Below are positions 45,715 to 56,974 of a stretch of DNA of 64,000 nucleotides, piece after piece. Origin of the DNA: Roseiarcus sp963765375 (GTDB lineage Bacteria; Pseudomonadota; Alphaproteobacteria; Rhizobiales; Beijerinckiaceae). Position numbers and translations under genes: made by a program. The DNA lies in NCBI GenBank assembly GCA_963765375.1, contig CAVXVZ010000005.1, positions 806,001 to 870,000 of the forward strand, given 5' to 3'. Within the stretch, counting starts at the first letter, position 1. Every line of letters begins with the position of its first letter. The notes below the pieces were generated by a model that worked only from the letters and a program-made list of their open reading frames with translations, searched no databases and was not told where the DNA came from.

Positions 45715-47514
45715 ATGGGCATTCCGATCGAACGCCGCGCCCGGCTGATCTCCGTGCCGCGTCCGGCGCTGGTCGGCCTGGCGAACCTGCGCGCGCGCCT
45801 GCGCGCGAGCGAATTCGGCATGGCGGCGCTGGCGACCGGCATCGGCGTGCTGGCGGGCCTGTGCGTCGCGGCGATGACCAAGATCGTCAACGTCGCGCAC
45901 GTCGCGATCTTCGGCATCCCGTTCGACGTTCACCTCAGCGCCGCCGAAAGGGTCGCGCCTCTTGCCGCCTTTGGCGCACCGATGCTGGGCGGGCTGATTC
46001 TTGGCGCGATCGATGCCTGGCTCGCTCGCAAAAAGGCGCCGCCGGCGGTCGATCCGGTCGAGGCCAACGCGCTGCGCGGCGGACGCATGTCGCTCAGTCA
46101 GAGCCTGCTCGTGGCGACCCAAACCGTAATCTCGAACGGCTGCGGTGCGTCGGTCGGGCTCGAGGCGGGCTATGCCCAGATCGGGGCCGGCGTCGCCTCG
46201 TATCTCGGAGTCAGGTCGCGCCTGCGCCGGCAAGACCTGCGCATGCTGGTCGGCTGCGGCGCAGGAGGCGCGATCGCGGCGGCGTTCGGCGCGCCGCTGA
46301 CGGGCGCCTTTTACGCCTTCGAGCTCATCATCGGCGCCTATTCGCTCGCCAACGCGATCCCGGTTTTCGCCGCCACGCTCGCCGCATCGCTCACCACCCA
46401 GGCGATCATCGGCGCGCCGTACGATATCACCGCGCCCGCAGTCGCCCCGTTGACGTTTCCGCACTACGGCGCGCTGATCTTGCTCGGCTTGGTCGCGGCG
46501 GCGGTTGGGGTCGGCGCGATGCGGGTGGCGGCGCTGATCGAAAGGGCGTTCCGGGCGGCGATCCCGTGGCGCCTCATTCGGCCCGTCGCTGGCGGGGCGA
46601 TGGTCGGCGCCATGGCGCTCTACACCCCGCAGGTTCTGGGGGCTGGCCACGGCGCGCTCGGCCTCGACTTCTATTGGCCGATGACTGCGGCGGAACTGAC
46701 GATCCTCATCGTGCTGAAACTGTTCGCCTGCCTCGTTTCGCTGGCGTCCGGCTTTCGCGGCGGACTGTTTTTCGCTTCGCTGTTCGTCGGCTCGCTGCTC
46801 GGCAAGCTCTATGCGATCGGCGTCGACGCCGTCGCGCCGTCGTTGAATCTCGAGACGACAGCCTGCGTGCTGGTCGGCATGGGCGCGCTCAGCGCCGCCA
46901 TCGTCGGCGGGCCGCTGACCATGACCTTTCTGGTGCTCGAGAGCACCGGAAATCTGGGCGTCGCCGGCGGTGTGCTCGCCGCATCGATTGCGACCAGTCT
47001 CGCCGTGCGGGCGACCTTCGGCTACTCGTTCACCACTTGGCGTCTTCACCTGCGCGGCGAGACGATTCGCGGCGGCCAGGACGTCGGCTGGCTGCGCGAC
47101 CTGACGGTCGGGCGGATGATGGTTCCTTCGCCGCCGGTCTTTCCGGTCGAGGGAGCCCTGCGCGCGTTCTGCGAAGCTTATCCACTGGGCAGCGCCAATA
47201 TCGTCGTCGCGGTCGGCGAGGACGGGCGTTACGAGGGGCTGATCCACGTTCCCGAGGCGCATGCGCTGTCGATCGAGAACGGCGGCGACGGCGGCACAAT
47301 CCGCGTCGTCACGCATCTGCCGGCGACTGTGTTGCATCCGGACGACGACGTCCGCACGGCGCTCGACCGGTTCGGCGTCGCCGAGACCGACACGCTCGCC
47401 GTCGCCGAACGCGGAACCGGCCAAGTGCTGGGCACGCTCAACGAGGCCTACGCCGCGCGCCGTTACGCCCAGGAGACGAATCTGGCGATGAAAGGGGTGC
47501 TGGGCGGCGGGTAG
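45715..47514 (+). CDS. CLC-type chloride channel/antiporter with CBS domains
   Basis: Membrane protein of 599 residues with about ten helices in the CLC fold. Anion-site motifs are SNGCGASVGLEAGYAQ and GAGGAIAAAFGAPLTGAFYAFE, with SGFRGGLFFASLFVGSLLG near residue 343. A C-terminal cytoplasmic part (about 455-595) beginning TVGRMMVPSPPVFPVEG contains a CBS-domain pair. The gating Glu position reads GLEAG, so an exchanger mode is possible. It lies 65 bases after proB. Confidence 0.92.
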   Translation: MGIPIERRARLISVPRPALVGLANLRARLRASEFGMAALATGIGVLAGLCVAAMTKIVNVAHVAIFGIPFDVHLSAAERVAPLAAFGAPMLGGLILGAIDAWLARKKAPPAVDPVEANALRGGRMSLSQSLLVATQTVISNGCGASVGLEAGYAQIGAGVASYLGVRSRLRRQDLRMLVGCGAGGAIAAAFGAPLTGAFYAFELIIGAYSLANAIPVFAATLAASLTTQAIIGAPYDITAPAVAPLTFPHYGALILLGLVAAAVGVGAMRVAALIERAFRAAIPWRLIRPVAGGAMVGAMALYTPQVLGAGHGALGLDFYWPMTAAELTILIVLKLFACLVSLASGFRGGLFFASLFVGSLLGKLYAIGVDAVAPSLNLETTACVLVGMGALSAAIVGGPLTMTFLVLESTGNLGVAGGVLAASIATSLAVRATFGYSFTTWRLHLRGETIRGGQDVGWLRDLTVGRMMVPSPPVFPVEGALRAFCEAYPLGSANIVVAVGEDGRYEGLIHVPEAHALSIENGGDGGTIRVVTHLPATVLHPDDDVRTALDRFGVAETDTLAVAERGTGQVLGTLNEAYAARRYAQETNLAMKGVLGGG

Positions 47515-47576
47515 GCGGGATGCGACGCGAGCCGGGGTGAAAAACCGGGGAGGCGGGCGCGGTTCGTTCTGCCGAC

Positions 47577-47603
47577 GCCTGAGGCATGATTCATGCCTCA
47601 GGC
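47577..47603. repeat. 27-nt near-perfect palindrome between convergent genes
   Basis: GCCTGAGGCATGA and TCATGCCTCAGGC form a 13-bp perfect inverted repeat around a single central T. It lies between the converging CLC and feruloyl-CoA synthase genes. It could act as a bidirectional transcription barrier or be a copy of a dispersed palindromic repeat. No T-tract follows on either side. Confidence 0.75.
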
Positions 47604-47720
47604 CGGGCGAGCGTCGGCGAGAATGACTGCAGCTCGATGTTCCGCCAGTGCGCGCGAACTTCGCCTTAAAGCCGAGAACGTCCTCGCGGCAGCAGCCCGC
47701 TCGCGCCCGAGCGGCCGGCC

Positions 47721-49550
47721 TCATCCAATGACCCGCGGCGACAGGTCCGGCGCGTAGAGCTCGTCGACCATCGCCGCGCGGCGGCCCAGCACCGCGCGCT
47801 GGTTGACCGAACCCTTGTCGGTCAACTCTCCGGTATCGAGCGAGGGTGGATCGTCCATCAGGATCAGGCGGGCGAGGCGGCCGGAGCTGCCTCCCGCCGC
47901 TGCGTTGAAGGTCTTGAGCAGGCGCGCGAAGGTCTCGCGCACGCCCTGGCGCGCAAGGATCTCCAGGGGGGTCGCGTGACCGTCGGACGTATCGGCGAGG
48001 TCGCGGCACGCGGCGAGGTTCGGGATGACGAGGGCGGCCGCGTCGTCGCGGTCGTGGCCGGCGACGACGACGTCGGTTACATAGGGCGCGCAATGGGCGA
48101 TGAATTTCGCCCTTAACGGTCCGACGCTGACCCATGTGCCGGTGGCGAGCTTGAAATCCTCCGCGACCCGGCCGTCGAACAGGAAGCCCCGTTCGGGATC
48201 GCTTGCGTCGGCGAACCGCAGCGCATCGCCGAACTTGTAGAATCCCTCTTCGTCGAACGCCGCCTCGGTGAGCTTGGGCTCGCGCCAGTAGCCGGGGGTG
48301 ACGCTAGGGCTTTTGACACGCGCCTCGAGCTTGCCCGCGTTGGGGACGAGCTTCACCTCGACCCCTGGATTGGGAATGCCGACCACGCCGCGGTCGCGCG
48401 CGCGCTCGGTGACGCTGATCGCCGATGGGCCGGTCTCCGTCGAGCCGAACGAAGTCACCATGGGCACGATTTCGCCCACTGTCTCTAGCCCGAGCCGCTC
48501 GTAGCCCTCGCGGACATGGGGAGCGAGAGCGGCGCCGGCATAGCAGAACGCCTGCAGCCGCGCGAACAGGGTCCGCCTGAGTTCCCGGTCCGCCTGGAGA
48601 TATGGCAAAAGCATCTCGAAGCCCCGGGGCACGTTGTAATAGACAGTCGGCGAGATTTCGCCCAGGTTGCGGACCGTGGCTTCGATCGCGCCGGGCAGCG
48701 GCCGACCATCGTCGATGAAGAACGAGCCGCCGTTGGCGAGCACGAGATTGAAATTGTTGTTGCCGCCGAAGGTGTGGCTCCACGGCAGCCAGTCGATCAG
48801 CACCGGCGGCTCGGCCGCGTAGCTGGGATTGACGCCGCGCAGCATCGCCTGGTTCGAGGTCATCATCCGATGGGTGTTGATGACCCCCTTGGGCGTACCG
48901 GTCGAGCCCGAGGTGAACAGGAGCTTGGCGATCGTGTCCGGCCCGACCTTCGCCTGGACGCGGTCAACGTCGGCCCCGGCCTTCGTCGCGAGCATCGCGT
49001 CGAACGTCGTCGCGTGATGGGCCGGAGGCGGGCTTGCTCTCGCGACGATTTCGACGTCGGCCGGCACGGCCGCCGCGATCGCGGCGGCGAACGGAACGCC
49101 GTCGTCGACGAAAACCAGGCCTGGCGTCAAGACGGCGATGATCGCCTTGAGCTTGGCGAAGTCCTTGGCGACGAGCGAATAGGGGGCCGACACGGGCGCG
49201 TAGGGGACGCCGGCGATCAGAGCGCCGAGCCCCATGAGCGCGTGATCGACGCCGTTGCCGGACAGAATCGCGACCGGCCGTTCGACGCCGAGATTGCGGT
49301 CGATCAGGGCCTGCGCGACGCTGCGCGCCATCTGTCGCGCGGCGCCGTATGTGACCATGCGCCAATGCTTCTCGCCCCGTCGTTCGGCCAGAAAGACTCG
49401 CTCCGGCGCGACCTTGGCCCAGTGATCGAGCCAGTCGGTCGCGGCGCGCGGATAGGAGCCCAAGATATGGGGCGAGCGCGCCAGCATCACTCCGTCCGCG
49501 CGACGCTCGACGATCACCTCCGGCGGACCGAAAGTCAGCTTCATCCTCAT
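47721..49550 (-). CDS. fcs: Feruloyl-CoA synthase
   Basis: AMP-forming acyl-CoA ligase that activates ferulate and related hydroxycinnamates, entry step of phenylpropanoid breakdown. The 609-residue protein has the AMP-binding P-loop TSGSTGTPKG, a YAGAALAPHV region, SFGSTETGPSA and FKFGDALRF-type hinge motif (YKFGDALRFAD). N-terminal FGPPEVIVERRADGVMLARS and the extended C-terminus fit the Fcs family. The start ATG has AGAGGA upstream. Enoyl-CoA hydratase and vanillin dehydrogenase partners are not in the window. Confidence 0.88.
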   Translation of the reverse strand: MRMKLTFGPPEVIVERRADGVMLARSPHILGSYPRAATDWLDHWAKVAPERVFLAERRGEKHWRMVTYGAARQMARSVAQALIDRNLGVERPVAILSGNGVDHALMGLGALIAGVPYAPVSAPYSLVAKDFAKLKAIIAVLTPGLVFVDDGVPFAAAIAAAVPADVEIVARASPPPAHHATTFDAMLATKAGADVDRVQAKVGPDTIAKLLFTSGSTGTPKGVINTHRMMTSNQAMLRGVNPSYAAEPPVLIDWLPWSHTFGGNNNFNLVLANGGSFFIDDGRPLPGAIEATVRNLGEISPTVYYNVPRGFEMLLPYLQADRELRRTLFARLQAFCYAGAALAPHVREGYERLGLETVGEIVPMVTSFGSTETGPSAISVTERARDRGVVGIPNPGVEVKLVPNAGKLEARVKSPSVTPGYWREPKLTEAAFDEEGFYKFGDALRFADASDPERGFLFDGRVAEDFKLATGTWVSVGPLRAKFIAHCAPYVTDVVVAGHDRDDAAALVIPNLAACRDLADTSDGHATPLEILARQGVRETFARLLKTFNAAAGGSSGRLARLILMDDPPSLDTGELTDKGSVNQRAVLGRRAAMVDELYAPDLSPRVIG

Positions 49551-49986
49551 CGTCCTCTCTCCTCCCGCGCCGCAGCTCCGCTTCAGTGGCATGGTAGCCG
49601 TCGTCGGGACCCTCGGGCCAGACGTTGAGCCTGCTCGCCGATCGCGCAGTCGCGGGCTCGGCCAGCCGTCAAAATAGCCGCAAGCAACAGAAAGCTCACG
49701 AAAATCCACGAAAGCAAAATAGCTTGCATTTGCTTTTTATTGCTTTTCGGAATCCGGACTTTTCAATGGGTTACGCCCAATTCAAATAAGAAAGATTCCT
49801 CCCGCTTCTCCTTGCCGCTTGGCGGCTGCCGCGTTCCCGCCGGCTCGATCCGGCGATTGGGCAGATATAGCATGAATTCTGATTTTCGCAAAGGATTTGC
49901 GCGAATGATTATCGGTAGCAGACGATATGTCCGGTTTAGGTAGCGCACGGTCTGTGCGGTAGGTCCGGCCCTTTTTGGAGGGGTTG
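49551..49986. other. Intergenic region upstream of fcs
   Basis: No gene seen in these 436 bases. An AT-rich patch at 49680-49750 includes an 8-bp inverted repeat, AAAGCAAA at 49711-49718 and TTTGCTTT at 49729-49736, followed by a T-rich stretch. This could be an fcs control site or a terminator for rightward transcription. The fcs promoter should lie in the first part. Bases just before 49987 may hold the left end of the transposase relic. Confidence 0.35.
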
Positions 49987-49987
49987 G

Positions 49988-50530
49988 ATGCGGCGGACGG
50001 AGGCCCTTCGGCGGGTGCGCATGGCGGTGTTTTTAAATCTTCTCCACCGCTGGGAATCGGCGGAGCTGAACCAGGAAGAGGCGGCGGAGCTTTGGGGGTG
50101 AGCGAGCGGACGTTCCGGCGCTGGACGCGCCGCTACGAGGAGGACGGCGAGGCGGGCCTTGTCGACCGCAGGCTCGGAAAGGCGTCGGGCAAGCGGGTTC
50201 CCGCCGACCGGGCCGAGAAGTGGAGCGGCTCTATCGCGAGCGCTACCAGGGCTTCACCGTCAAGCATTTCCACGAGCATCTGGTGAAGGACCATGGCTTC
50301 GGCTGGGGCTATACCTGGACCAAGCTGCACCTTCAGTGGATGGGCGTGGTCGCCAGGGCGCCGCGCAAGGGGGCGCATCGGAGGAAGCGCGAGCGGCGGG
50401 CCATTGCCGGGGATGATGCTGCGCCAGGACGGCTCGCGCCACGCCTGGCTCGAAGGCCAGGGGGCGCGCTCGACCTGATCGTGATCCGCGTGGACGACCC
50501 ATCGCTCCCTGTCGGTCATGATTCCGCGTA
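49988..50530 (+). pseudogene. Truncated, frameshifted ISNCY-like transposase
   Basis: Pieces of one transposase are spread over three frames: an N-terminal helix-turn-helix region (MRRTEALRRVRMAVFLNLLH... to AAELWG), then VSERTFRRWTRRYEEDGEAG, then ERLYRERYQGFTVKHFHEH, LVKDHGFGWGYTWTKLHL and RRKRERRA, then MMLRQDGSRHAWLEGQ and finally LDLIV. Single missing Gs at about 50097 and 50219 explain the first shifts. The catalytic C-terminal half is absent; the remnant stops against the end of the inositol dehydrogenase gene. No clear terminal repeats or target duplication were found. Confidence 0.8.
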
Positions 50531-51526
50531 GAGCCGCGGCCGGCGGCGGAGCTTGATCGGCTCCCGCTTCTTATTCTTGAGCGCTTTCACGCCGGCAGCG
50601 GAAGCGACGGTCGCGACGTACCCGTCCCATGAACTCGGGCCCGCAACGCGGCCCTCGCTCGCCGCGGCGATGAAGGCGCGGAACTCGGCGTCGAAGGCGG
50701 GACCGAACCGCTCGCGCCAGTCGACCGGCACCCGCCCCATGAACGCGCCATTCGCCTTGACCACGACATCGTTGCGCTCGGCCAGGCTCACCGCGCCGCT
50801 CTCGCCGATGACCTCGCCGCGAATGTCGTAGCCGTAGGCGACATGAACCGAGGTTTCGATCGCGACCAGCGCGCCGGAATGCATGTCGATGAGCGTCATG
50901 AGCGGATCGGCGACGTCGCCGGCGCGGCTGTTGCGCCTCGGCGCGCGCACCGTGATCGCGGCCGGCTCGTCGTCGAGCAGGAAGCGGGCGATGTCGATGT
51001 CGTGGACCGCCGTGTCGGTCAGCGCCATGTCGCCCGTGTAATGCGCCGGAACGGATGCATTGCGATGGACGCTTTGGAAGATGAGCGGCGCGCCGATCGC
51101 GCCCGATGCGATCGTCTCCTTCATCGCCAGATATTGCGCGTCGAACCGGCGCATGAATCCGACCTGGACCAGCCGGCGGCCGAAGGCGGTCTCGGCGTCG
51201 ATGATCGCCAAGCAGTCCTCTTCCGCCGTCGCGAGCGGCTTTTCGCAGAAGACGGGCTTGCCGGCTTTGATCGCCGCCAGCACGAACGCCGCATGCGTCG
51301 GACCCCACGAAGCGACGATCACCGCCTCCACGTCCCTGGCGAGGATCAGATCCTCGCCGTTGACCCAGACCGTCACGCCAGTGAGTAGCTCGGCGGCCTC
51401 CCGCGCCCGCGCCTCGTCGACATCGCTGACCGCGACCACGTTCGCGCCGGGGACTGTGGTCGTGAGCCGGCGGATATGCTCCTGGCCGATCATGCCCACT
51501 CCGATGACGCCGACGTTCACTGTCAT
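50516..51526 (-). CDS. Gfo/Idh/MocA oxidoreductase, probable inositol 2-dehydrogenase
   Basis: NAD(P)-dependent sugar/cyclitol dehydrogenase of 336 residues. The Rossmann motif is GVIGVGMIGQEH, the nicotinamide-side Lys lies in FCEKPLATAEED, and the catalytic Asp/His segment reads LTDTAVHDIDIARFLL, close to IolG/IdhA. No other iol genes are adjacent, so the substrate remains a guess. The start MTVNVGVIG is used rather than an earlier one. Its 3' end abuts the transposase relic. Confidence 0.85.
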   Translation of the reverse strand: MTVNVGVIGVGMIGQEHIRRLTTTVPGANVVAVSDVDEARAREAAELLTGVTVWVNGEDLILARDVEAVIVASWGPTHAAFVLAAIKAGKPVFCEKPLATAEEDCLAIIDAETAFGRRLVQVGFMRRFDAQYLAMKETIASGAIGAPLIFQSVHRNASVPAHYTGDMALTDTAVHDIDIARFLLDDEPAAITVRAPRRNSRAGDVADPLMTLIDMHSGALVAIETSVHVAYGYDIRGEVIGESGAVSLAERNDVVVKANGAFMGRVPVDWRERFGPAFDAEFRAFIAAASEGRVAGPSSWDGYVATVASAAGVKALKNKKREPIKLRRRPRLYAES

Positions 51527-51556
51527 GGCCCCACCCGCCCCCAATAGGCCAGTCGA

Positions 51557-53316
<1,760 letters not shown>

Positions 53317-53349
53317 AATAGAGAGGGTGGTCGTTCTGCGTCGATCCGA

Positions 53350-53877
53350 CTAGCCGATCGCCATTATCGCGCCGCGCTTGAGGCGGGGGCTGAGCTTGCG
53401 CATGTCGGCGGCGGAAATCGCGACGCAGCCGGCGGTGGGCGTCAGCCCCGGGCGCGCGAGGTGGAAGAAAATCGCGCTGCCGCGTCCCTTCGCGCGACGG
53501 GAGAAATTCTGGTCGAGAATGAAGGCCACGTCGTAGAGGTGGTCGTCGCGCCACATCCGGTCGGTGCAGTCCGCGGCGGGTAGGCGGACGGGACGGTTGT
53601 AGCGCGGGCTCTCCGGGTCCTCGCACCAGCCCTGATCGCGCCGCATGGCCTGGACGCGGACCCCTCCGGCTTGCGGCCGTGGGCGGTCGGGCCGGTAATA
53701 GCCCCAGAGAAGCCTGAATCGCCCTGCGGGCGTGCCCCGATCGCCCTCGCGCTTCATGCGGACGATTCCGGTTGGCCCAAGCGCGCAAGGGATGCGGAAC
53801 GGACCCGCGGTGAGCCAGCCGCGCGCCCGGTTGCCGGCAAGCGGGCGGACGCGAAGGAGGCGAAGGCGCGAGAGCAT
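53350..53877 (-). CDS. L,D-transpeptidase catalytic domain (YkuD-like) protein
   Basis: Protein of 175 residues with the L,D-transpeptidase active-site pattern: H139 in AIFFHLARPG and the nucleophile C151 in TPTAGCVAIS. These enzymes make 3-3 cross-links in peptidoglycan or attach lipoproteins. An earlier GTPAGRFRLLWGYYR segment also fits the fold. No signal peptide is obvious at this start. It is 33 bases downstream-facing from ggt on the same strand. Confidence 0.88.
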   Translation of the reverse strand: MLSRLRLLRVRPLAGNRARGWLTAGPFRIPCALGPTGIVRMKREGDRGTPAGRFRLLWGYYRPDRPRPQAGGVRVQAMRRDQGWCEDPESPRYNRPVRLPAADCTDRMWRDDHLYDVAFILDQNFSRRAKGRGSAIFFHLARPGLTPTAGCVAISAADMRKLSPRLKRGAIMAIG

Positions 53878-54074
53878 CGGTCACCCGAATCGGGAGGGTG
53901 GCGCATCATGCGTGCGCAACCTGCCGCCCTCACGCGTTATACCCGGCCCTAGCTCACGCACATTTGCCTGCGGCTCGCGCCGAATTGAGCGTGCGCCCAT
54001 CTGAACCTGCCGTACTTGCGCTATATTACGTGCGCCTACGCTCGCGCCATAGCCGATTGGAGACGTTGCATACC

Positions 54075-54530
54075 ATGACCAACCTGATTGTGAATGGAAG
54101 GACGCACGCGCTCGACGTCGAGCCGGACATGCCGCTGCTCTGGGCGCTGCGCGACGAACTGGGCATGGTCGGAACGAAATTCGGCTGCGGCGCGGGATTG
54201 TGCGGCGCCTGCACGGTGCTGATCGACGGAGAGGCGACGCGATCCTGCATCACTCCGGTCAGCGCCGCCGCCAACCGGACGATCCTGACTATCGAGGGCC
54301 TCGGCGAGAAAGAGCTGCACGCGGTGCAGAAGGCCTGGATCGAGGCCGATGCGCCGCAGTGCGGCTATTGCCAATCGGGGCAGATCATGGCTGCTGTCGC
54401 GCTCCTTTCGCACAATCCCCACCCGAGTGACGCCGACATCGACGACGGGATGACCAATATCTGCCGCTGCGGGACCTACCCGCGTATGCGCGCGGCGATC
54501 CACCACGCCGCCGAATTGATGAAGATCTGA
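54075..54530 (+). CDS. 2Fe-2S subunit of a molybdenum hydroxylase (IorA-like)
   Basis: Electron-transfer subunit, 151 residues, of an isoquinoline 1-oxidoreductase or aldehyde-dehydrogenase type enzyme. It has an N-terminal ferredoxin-like domain with Cys in GCGAGLCGACTVLIDG and a C-terminal four-helix domain with QCGYCQSGQIM and NICRCGTYPRMR. These eight Cys hold two [2Fe-2S] clusters. The start MTNLIVNGRTH is preferred because upstream residues are not homologous. It precedes the catalytic subunit by 12 bases. Confidence 0.93.
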   Translation: MTNLIVNGRTHALDVEPDMPLLWALRDELGMVGTKFGCGAGLCGACTVLIDGEATRSCITPVSAAANRTILTIEGLGEKELHAVQKAWIEADAPQCGYCQSGQIMAAVALLSHNPHPSDADIDDGMTNICRCGTYPRMRAAIHHAAELMKI

Positions 54531-54542
54531 GGGGAGGCCGCG

Positions 54543-56714
54543 ATGACCGTCATGCTTTCCCGCCGTTCGCTGATAAAGGCTGGCCTCTCCGCCGCCGGCG
54601 GCCTCATGATCGCCGTGATCGCGCCCGAATTCGCCGGGGCGACGACCATCGCCGGCGAGCCGTGGAGCCCGGAGACCGGCAAGACGCGCGATGAGGTCAC
54701 CGCCTTCGTCGTCATCGACCCGGACAATTCAATCACGCTCCGCGTCGCCAAATCCGAGATGGGGCAAGGGGTTCTGACTTCGATGGCGATGATTGTCGCC
54801 GAGGAGCTGGAATGCGACTTCGCCAAGGTCAAGGTCGAGTACGCCTCCGCCCATCGCAACCTCACCGACGGCGAGGTCTACGGGCAGATGGGGACGGGCG
54901 GCTCCTCCTCGGTACGCCGTTCGCGCGTGTTCCTGCAGCAGGCGGGCGCCTCCGCCCGGGCGCGGCTCATCGCTGCAGCCGCGGCGAAATGGGGCGTCGA
55001 ACCGGCCGCCTGCGTCGCGAGCGGCGGCCTTGTGCGGCATGAAACCTCCGGGCGCTCGGCGACTCTCGGCGAGTTCGCGGGCGAGGCCGCCAAGGTCGCG
55101 CTCGCCGCCGAGCCGGCGATCAAGACGCCCGAGCAGTTCAAGCTGATCGGCCAGGAGATCAAGCGCATCGACACGCCGCTCAAATCGACCGGCGCGGCGC
55201 GCTTCGGCATCGATATCCGACTGCCGGGCATGGCCTACGCCGCCGCCGCCAATTGTCCGGTGTTCGGCGGCAAACTCAAAGCTCATGATTTTTCCGCCAT
55301 CTCCGGGCGGCGCGGGATCATCGCGGCGGTGCCGGTGACCGGTGGCGTGGCGGTGGTCGCCGACAATTTCTGGCGCGCCAAGGAAGCGCTGGCCGCGATG
55401 CCGATCGAATGGGACTTCGGCCCGGCCGCTTCGACCGACAGCGCCGAGTTCGCCGCCGAATATCGCGCCGCGCTCGATGGGCCGCTCGCCGACGGCGGCG
55501 GCCATGGCGACATCGCCGCAGCCTTCGCGAAGCCGGCGAAAGTGGTCGAGGCGGTGTACGAGGTTCCCTATCTGGCGCATGCGCCGATGGAGCCGCTCAA
55601 CGCCACCGCCCATTGGCGTCCCGACCGGCTCGACGTCTGGATGGGCACGCAGGACCCCAATTCCGCACTTGAGCGCGCAGCCAAGGCCGGCGGGGTCGAT
55701 CCAAGGGCGGTCATCGTCCACAATTGCTTCCTCGGCGGCGGGTTCGGCCGGCGCGCGGTCAACGACGAATTGACCCAGGGGGTCGAGGTCTCCAAGGCGC
55801 TTAATCGGCCGATCAAGCTGATCTGGACCCGCGAAGAGGACATCCGCTCGGACCGCTACCGGCCACAGGCGGCGCTGAGAATGCGCGCCGCGCTCGGCGG
55901 AGACGGCTCGCCCGCCGGCTTCGAGTTCACGACCGCGGTCGGCTCGATCACCCGCTCGCTCGGCTGGGGCAAGGTCGAGAATGGCGTTGAGCGCCAGGCG
56001 GTCGAGGGCCTCTCCAACTGTCCCTATCGCGCCGATGCGCTGAAGGTCGGCGTCAACCTCAGGAACACCCATGTGCCGGTCATGTTCTGGCGGTCGGTCG
56101 GCTCGTCGCAGAACGCATTCGCGGTCGAGAGCTTCATCGACGAGGTCGCCCATGCGGCCGGGCGCGACCCGCTCGAATACCGGCGCGGGCTGCTCGAGGG
56201 CCGGCCCGATTTCCTTGCCGTCCTGAACACGCTCGCCGACAAGGGCGACTGGGGTAAGCCTTTGCGCAAGGGCGTCGGGCGCGGGGTCGCCATCCACGAA
56301 GCCTTCGGCACCATCGTCGGCGAGATCGCCGAGGTCGCGGTCAGCGACCGCGGCGAGGTCAAGGTCGAGCGCGTCGTCGCCTGCGTCGACTGCGGCCACC
56401 TCGTCAATCCGCTCACCGCCGCTATGCAGATCGAAAGCGCGGTGCTCTACGGGCTGACGGCGGCGCTCTTCGGCGAGATCACGATCAAGCAAGGCCGGGT
56501 CGAGCAGGGCAATTTTGACACCTACCCGATCGCCCGCATGGCCGACGCGCCGGTGATCGAGACCCATTTCGTTCTTTCCGGCGGCGACAAATGGGGCGGC
56601 CTCGGCGAACCCGGCACGCCGCCCATCGCGCCGGCGGTCGCCAACGCAATTTTCGCTGTCACCGGTAAACGCATCCGCTCGCTGCCGCTGAAGAACGCGG
56701 CGCTCGGGGTGTAG
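54543..56714 (+). CDS. Molybdopterin-binding subunit of a molybdenum hydroxylase (IorB-like)
   Basis: Catalytic subunit of 723 residues, exported by the Tat pathway judging from the signal SRRSLIKAGLSAAGG. Molybdopterin contacts appear in KSEMGQGVLTSMAMI, MGTGGSSSVRRSR, FLGGGFGRRA and GLGEPGTPPIAPAVANA. The final conserved Glu of the family is in LGEPG. Substrate cannot be assigned; relatives oxidise N-heterocycles or aldehydes. Electrons would go to the adjacent 2Fe-2S subunit and then a cytochrome not encoded here. Confidence 0.93.
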   Translation: MTVMLSRRSLIKAGLSAAGGLMIAVIAPEFAGATTIAGEPWSPETGKTRDEVTAFVVIDPDNSITLRVAKSEMGQGVLTSMAMIVAEELECDFAKVKVEYASAHRNLTDGEVYGQMGTGGSSSVRRSRVFLQQAGASARARLIAAAAAKWGVEPAACVASGGLVRHETSGRSATLGEFAGEAAKVALAAEPAIKTPEQFKLIGQEIKRIDTPLKSTGAARFGIDIRLPGMAYAAAANCPVFGGKLKAHDFSAISGRRGIIAAVPVTGGVAVVADNFWRAKEALAAMPIEWDFGPAASTDSAEFAAEYRAALDGPLADGGGHGDIAAAFAKPAKVVEAVYEVPYLAHAPMEPLNATAHWRPDRLDVWMGTQDPNSALERAAKAGGVDPRAVIVHNCFLGGGFGRRAVNDELTQGVEVSKALNRPIKLIWTREEDIRSDRYRPQAALRMRAALGGDGSPAGFEFTTAVGSITRSLGWGKVENGVERQAVEGLSNCPYRADALKVGVNLRNTHVPVMFWRSVGSSQNAFAVESFIDEVAHAAGRDPLEYRRGLLEGRPDFLAVLNTLADKGDWGKPLRKGVGRGVAIHEAFGTIVGEIAEVAVSDRGEVKVERVVACVDCGHLVNPLTAAMQIESAVLYGLTAALFGEITIKQGRVEQGNFDTYPIARMADAPVIETHFVLSGGDKWGGLGEPGTPPIAPAVANAIFAVTGKRIRSLPLKNAALGV

Positions 56715-56768
56715 GCGCAGCGCTTCACGCGGCGCGGGTAAATGGCTGCAAGCCAACCCAAATTCAGT

Positions 56769-56815
56769 CAAGCAAATCCTAGCAATAACGCTTTGGATTT
56801 GCTTGGTTTTATTTT
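56769..56815 (+). terminator. Rho-independent terminator after the molybdenum hydroxylase operon
   Basis: CAAGCAAATCC at 56769-56779 pairs perfectly with GGATTTGCTTG at 56795-56805 across a 15-base loop, and GTTTTATTTT follows. It starts 55 bases after the iorB-like stop, so it should end that transcript. The stem is AT-richer than the surroundings. Confidence 0.7.
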
Positions 56816-56974
56816 CACGAAGCGGGAGTTTTCAAAGGCGCTCGGAAGTCGCCGCGGACGGCCCGGCTTGCCGCCGCCATTCGCGGCCCGCGCTCTCTCG
56901 ATCCGTGGGTCGCAATTTTGACAATTGATGATATTCATGCGGTCGCTTCCATCCGGCCGATCAGCAGGGCGCCC

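Noticed and set aside
45526..48135. 869-codon open frame on the minus strand across the CLC gene
   Set aside because: Antisense to a clear CLC channel with CBS domains; composition is Arg/Asp/Glu-rich, as GC-rich antisense frames typically are, and no domain is visible.
54729..56771. 680-codon minus-strand open frame opposite the molybdenum hydroxylase
   Set aside because: Shadow of a well-conserved catalytic subunit; no homology-like motifs or start context.
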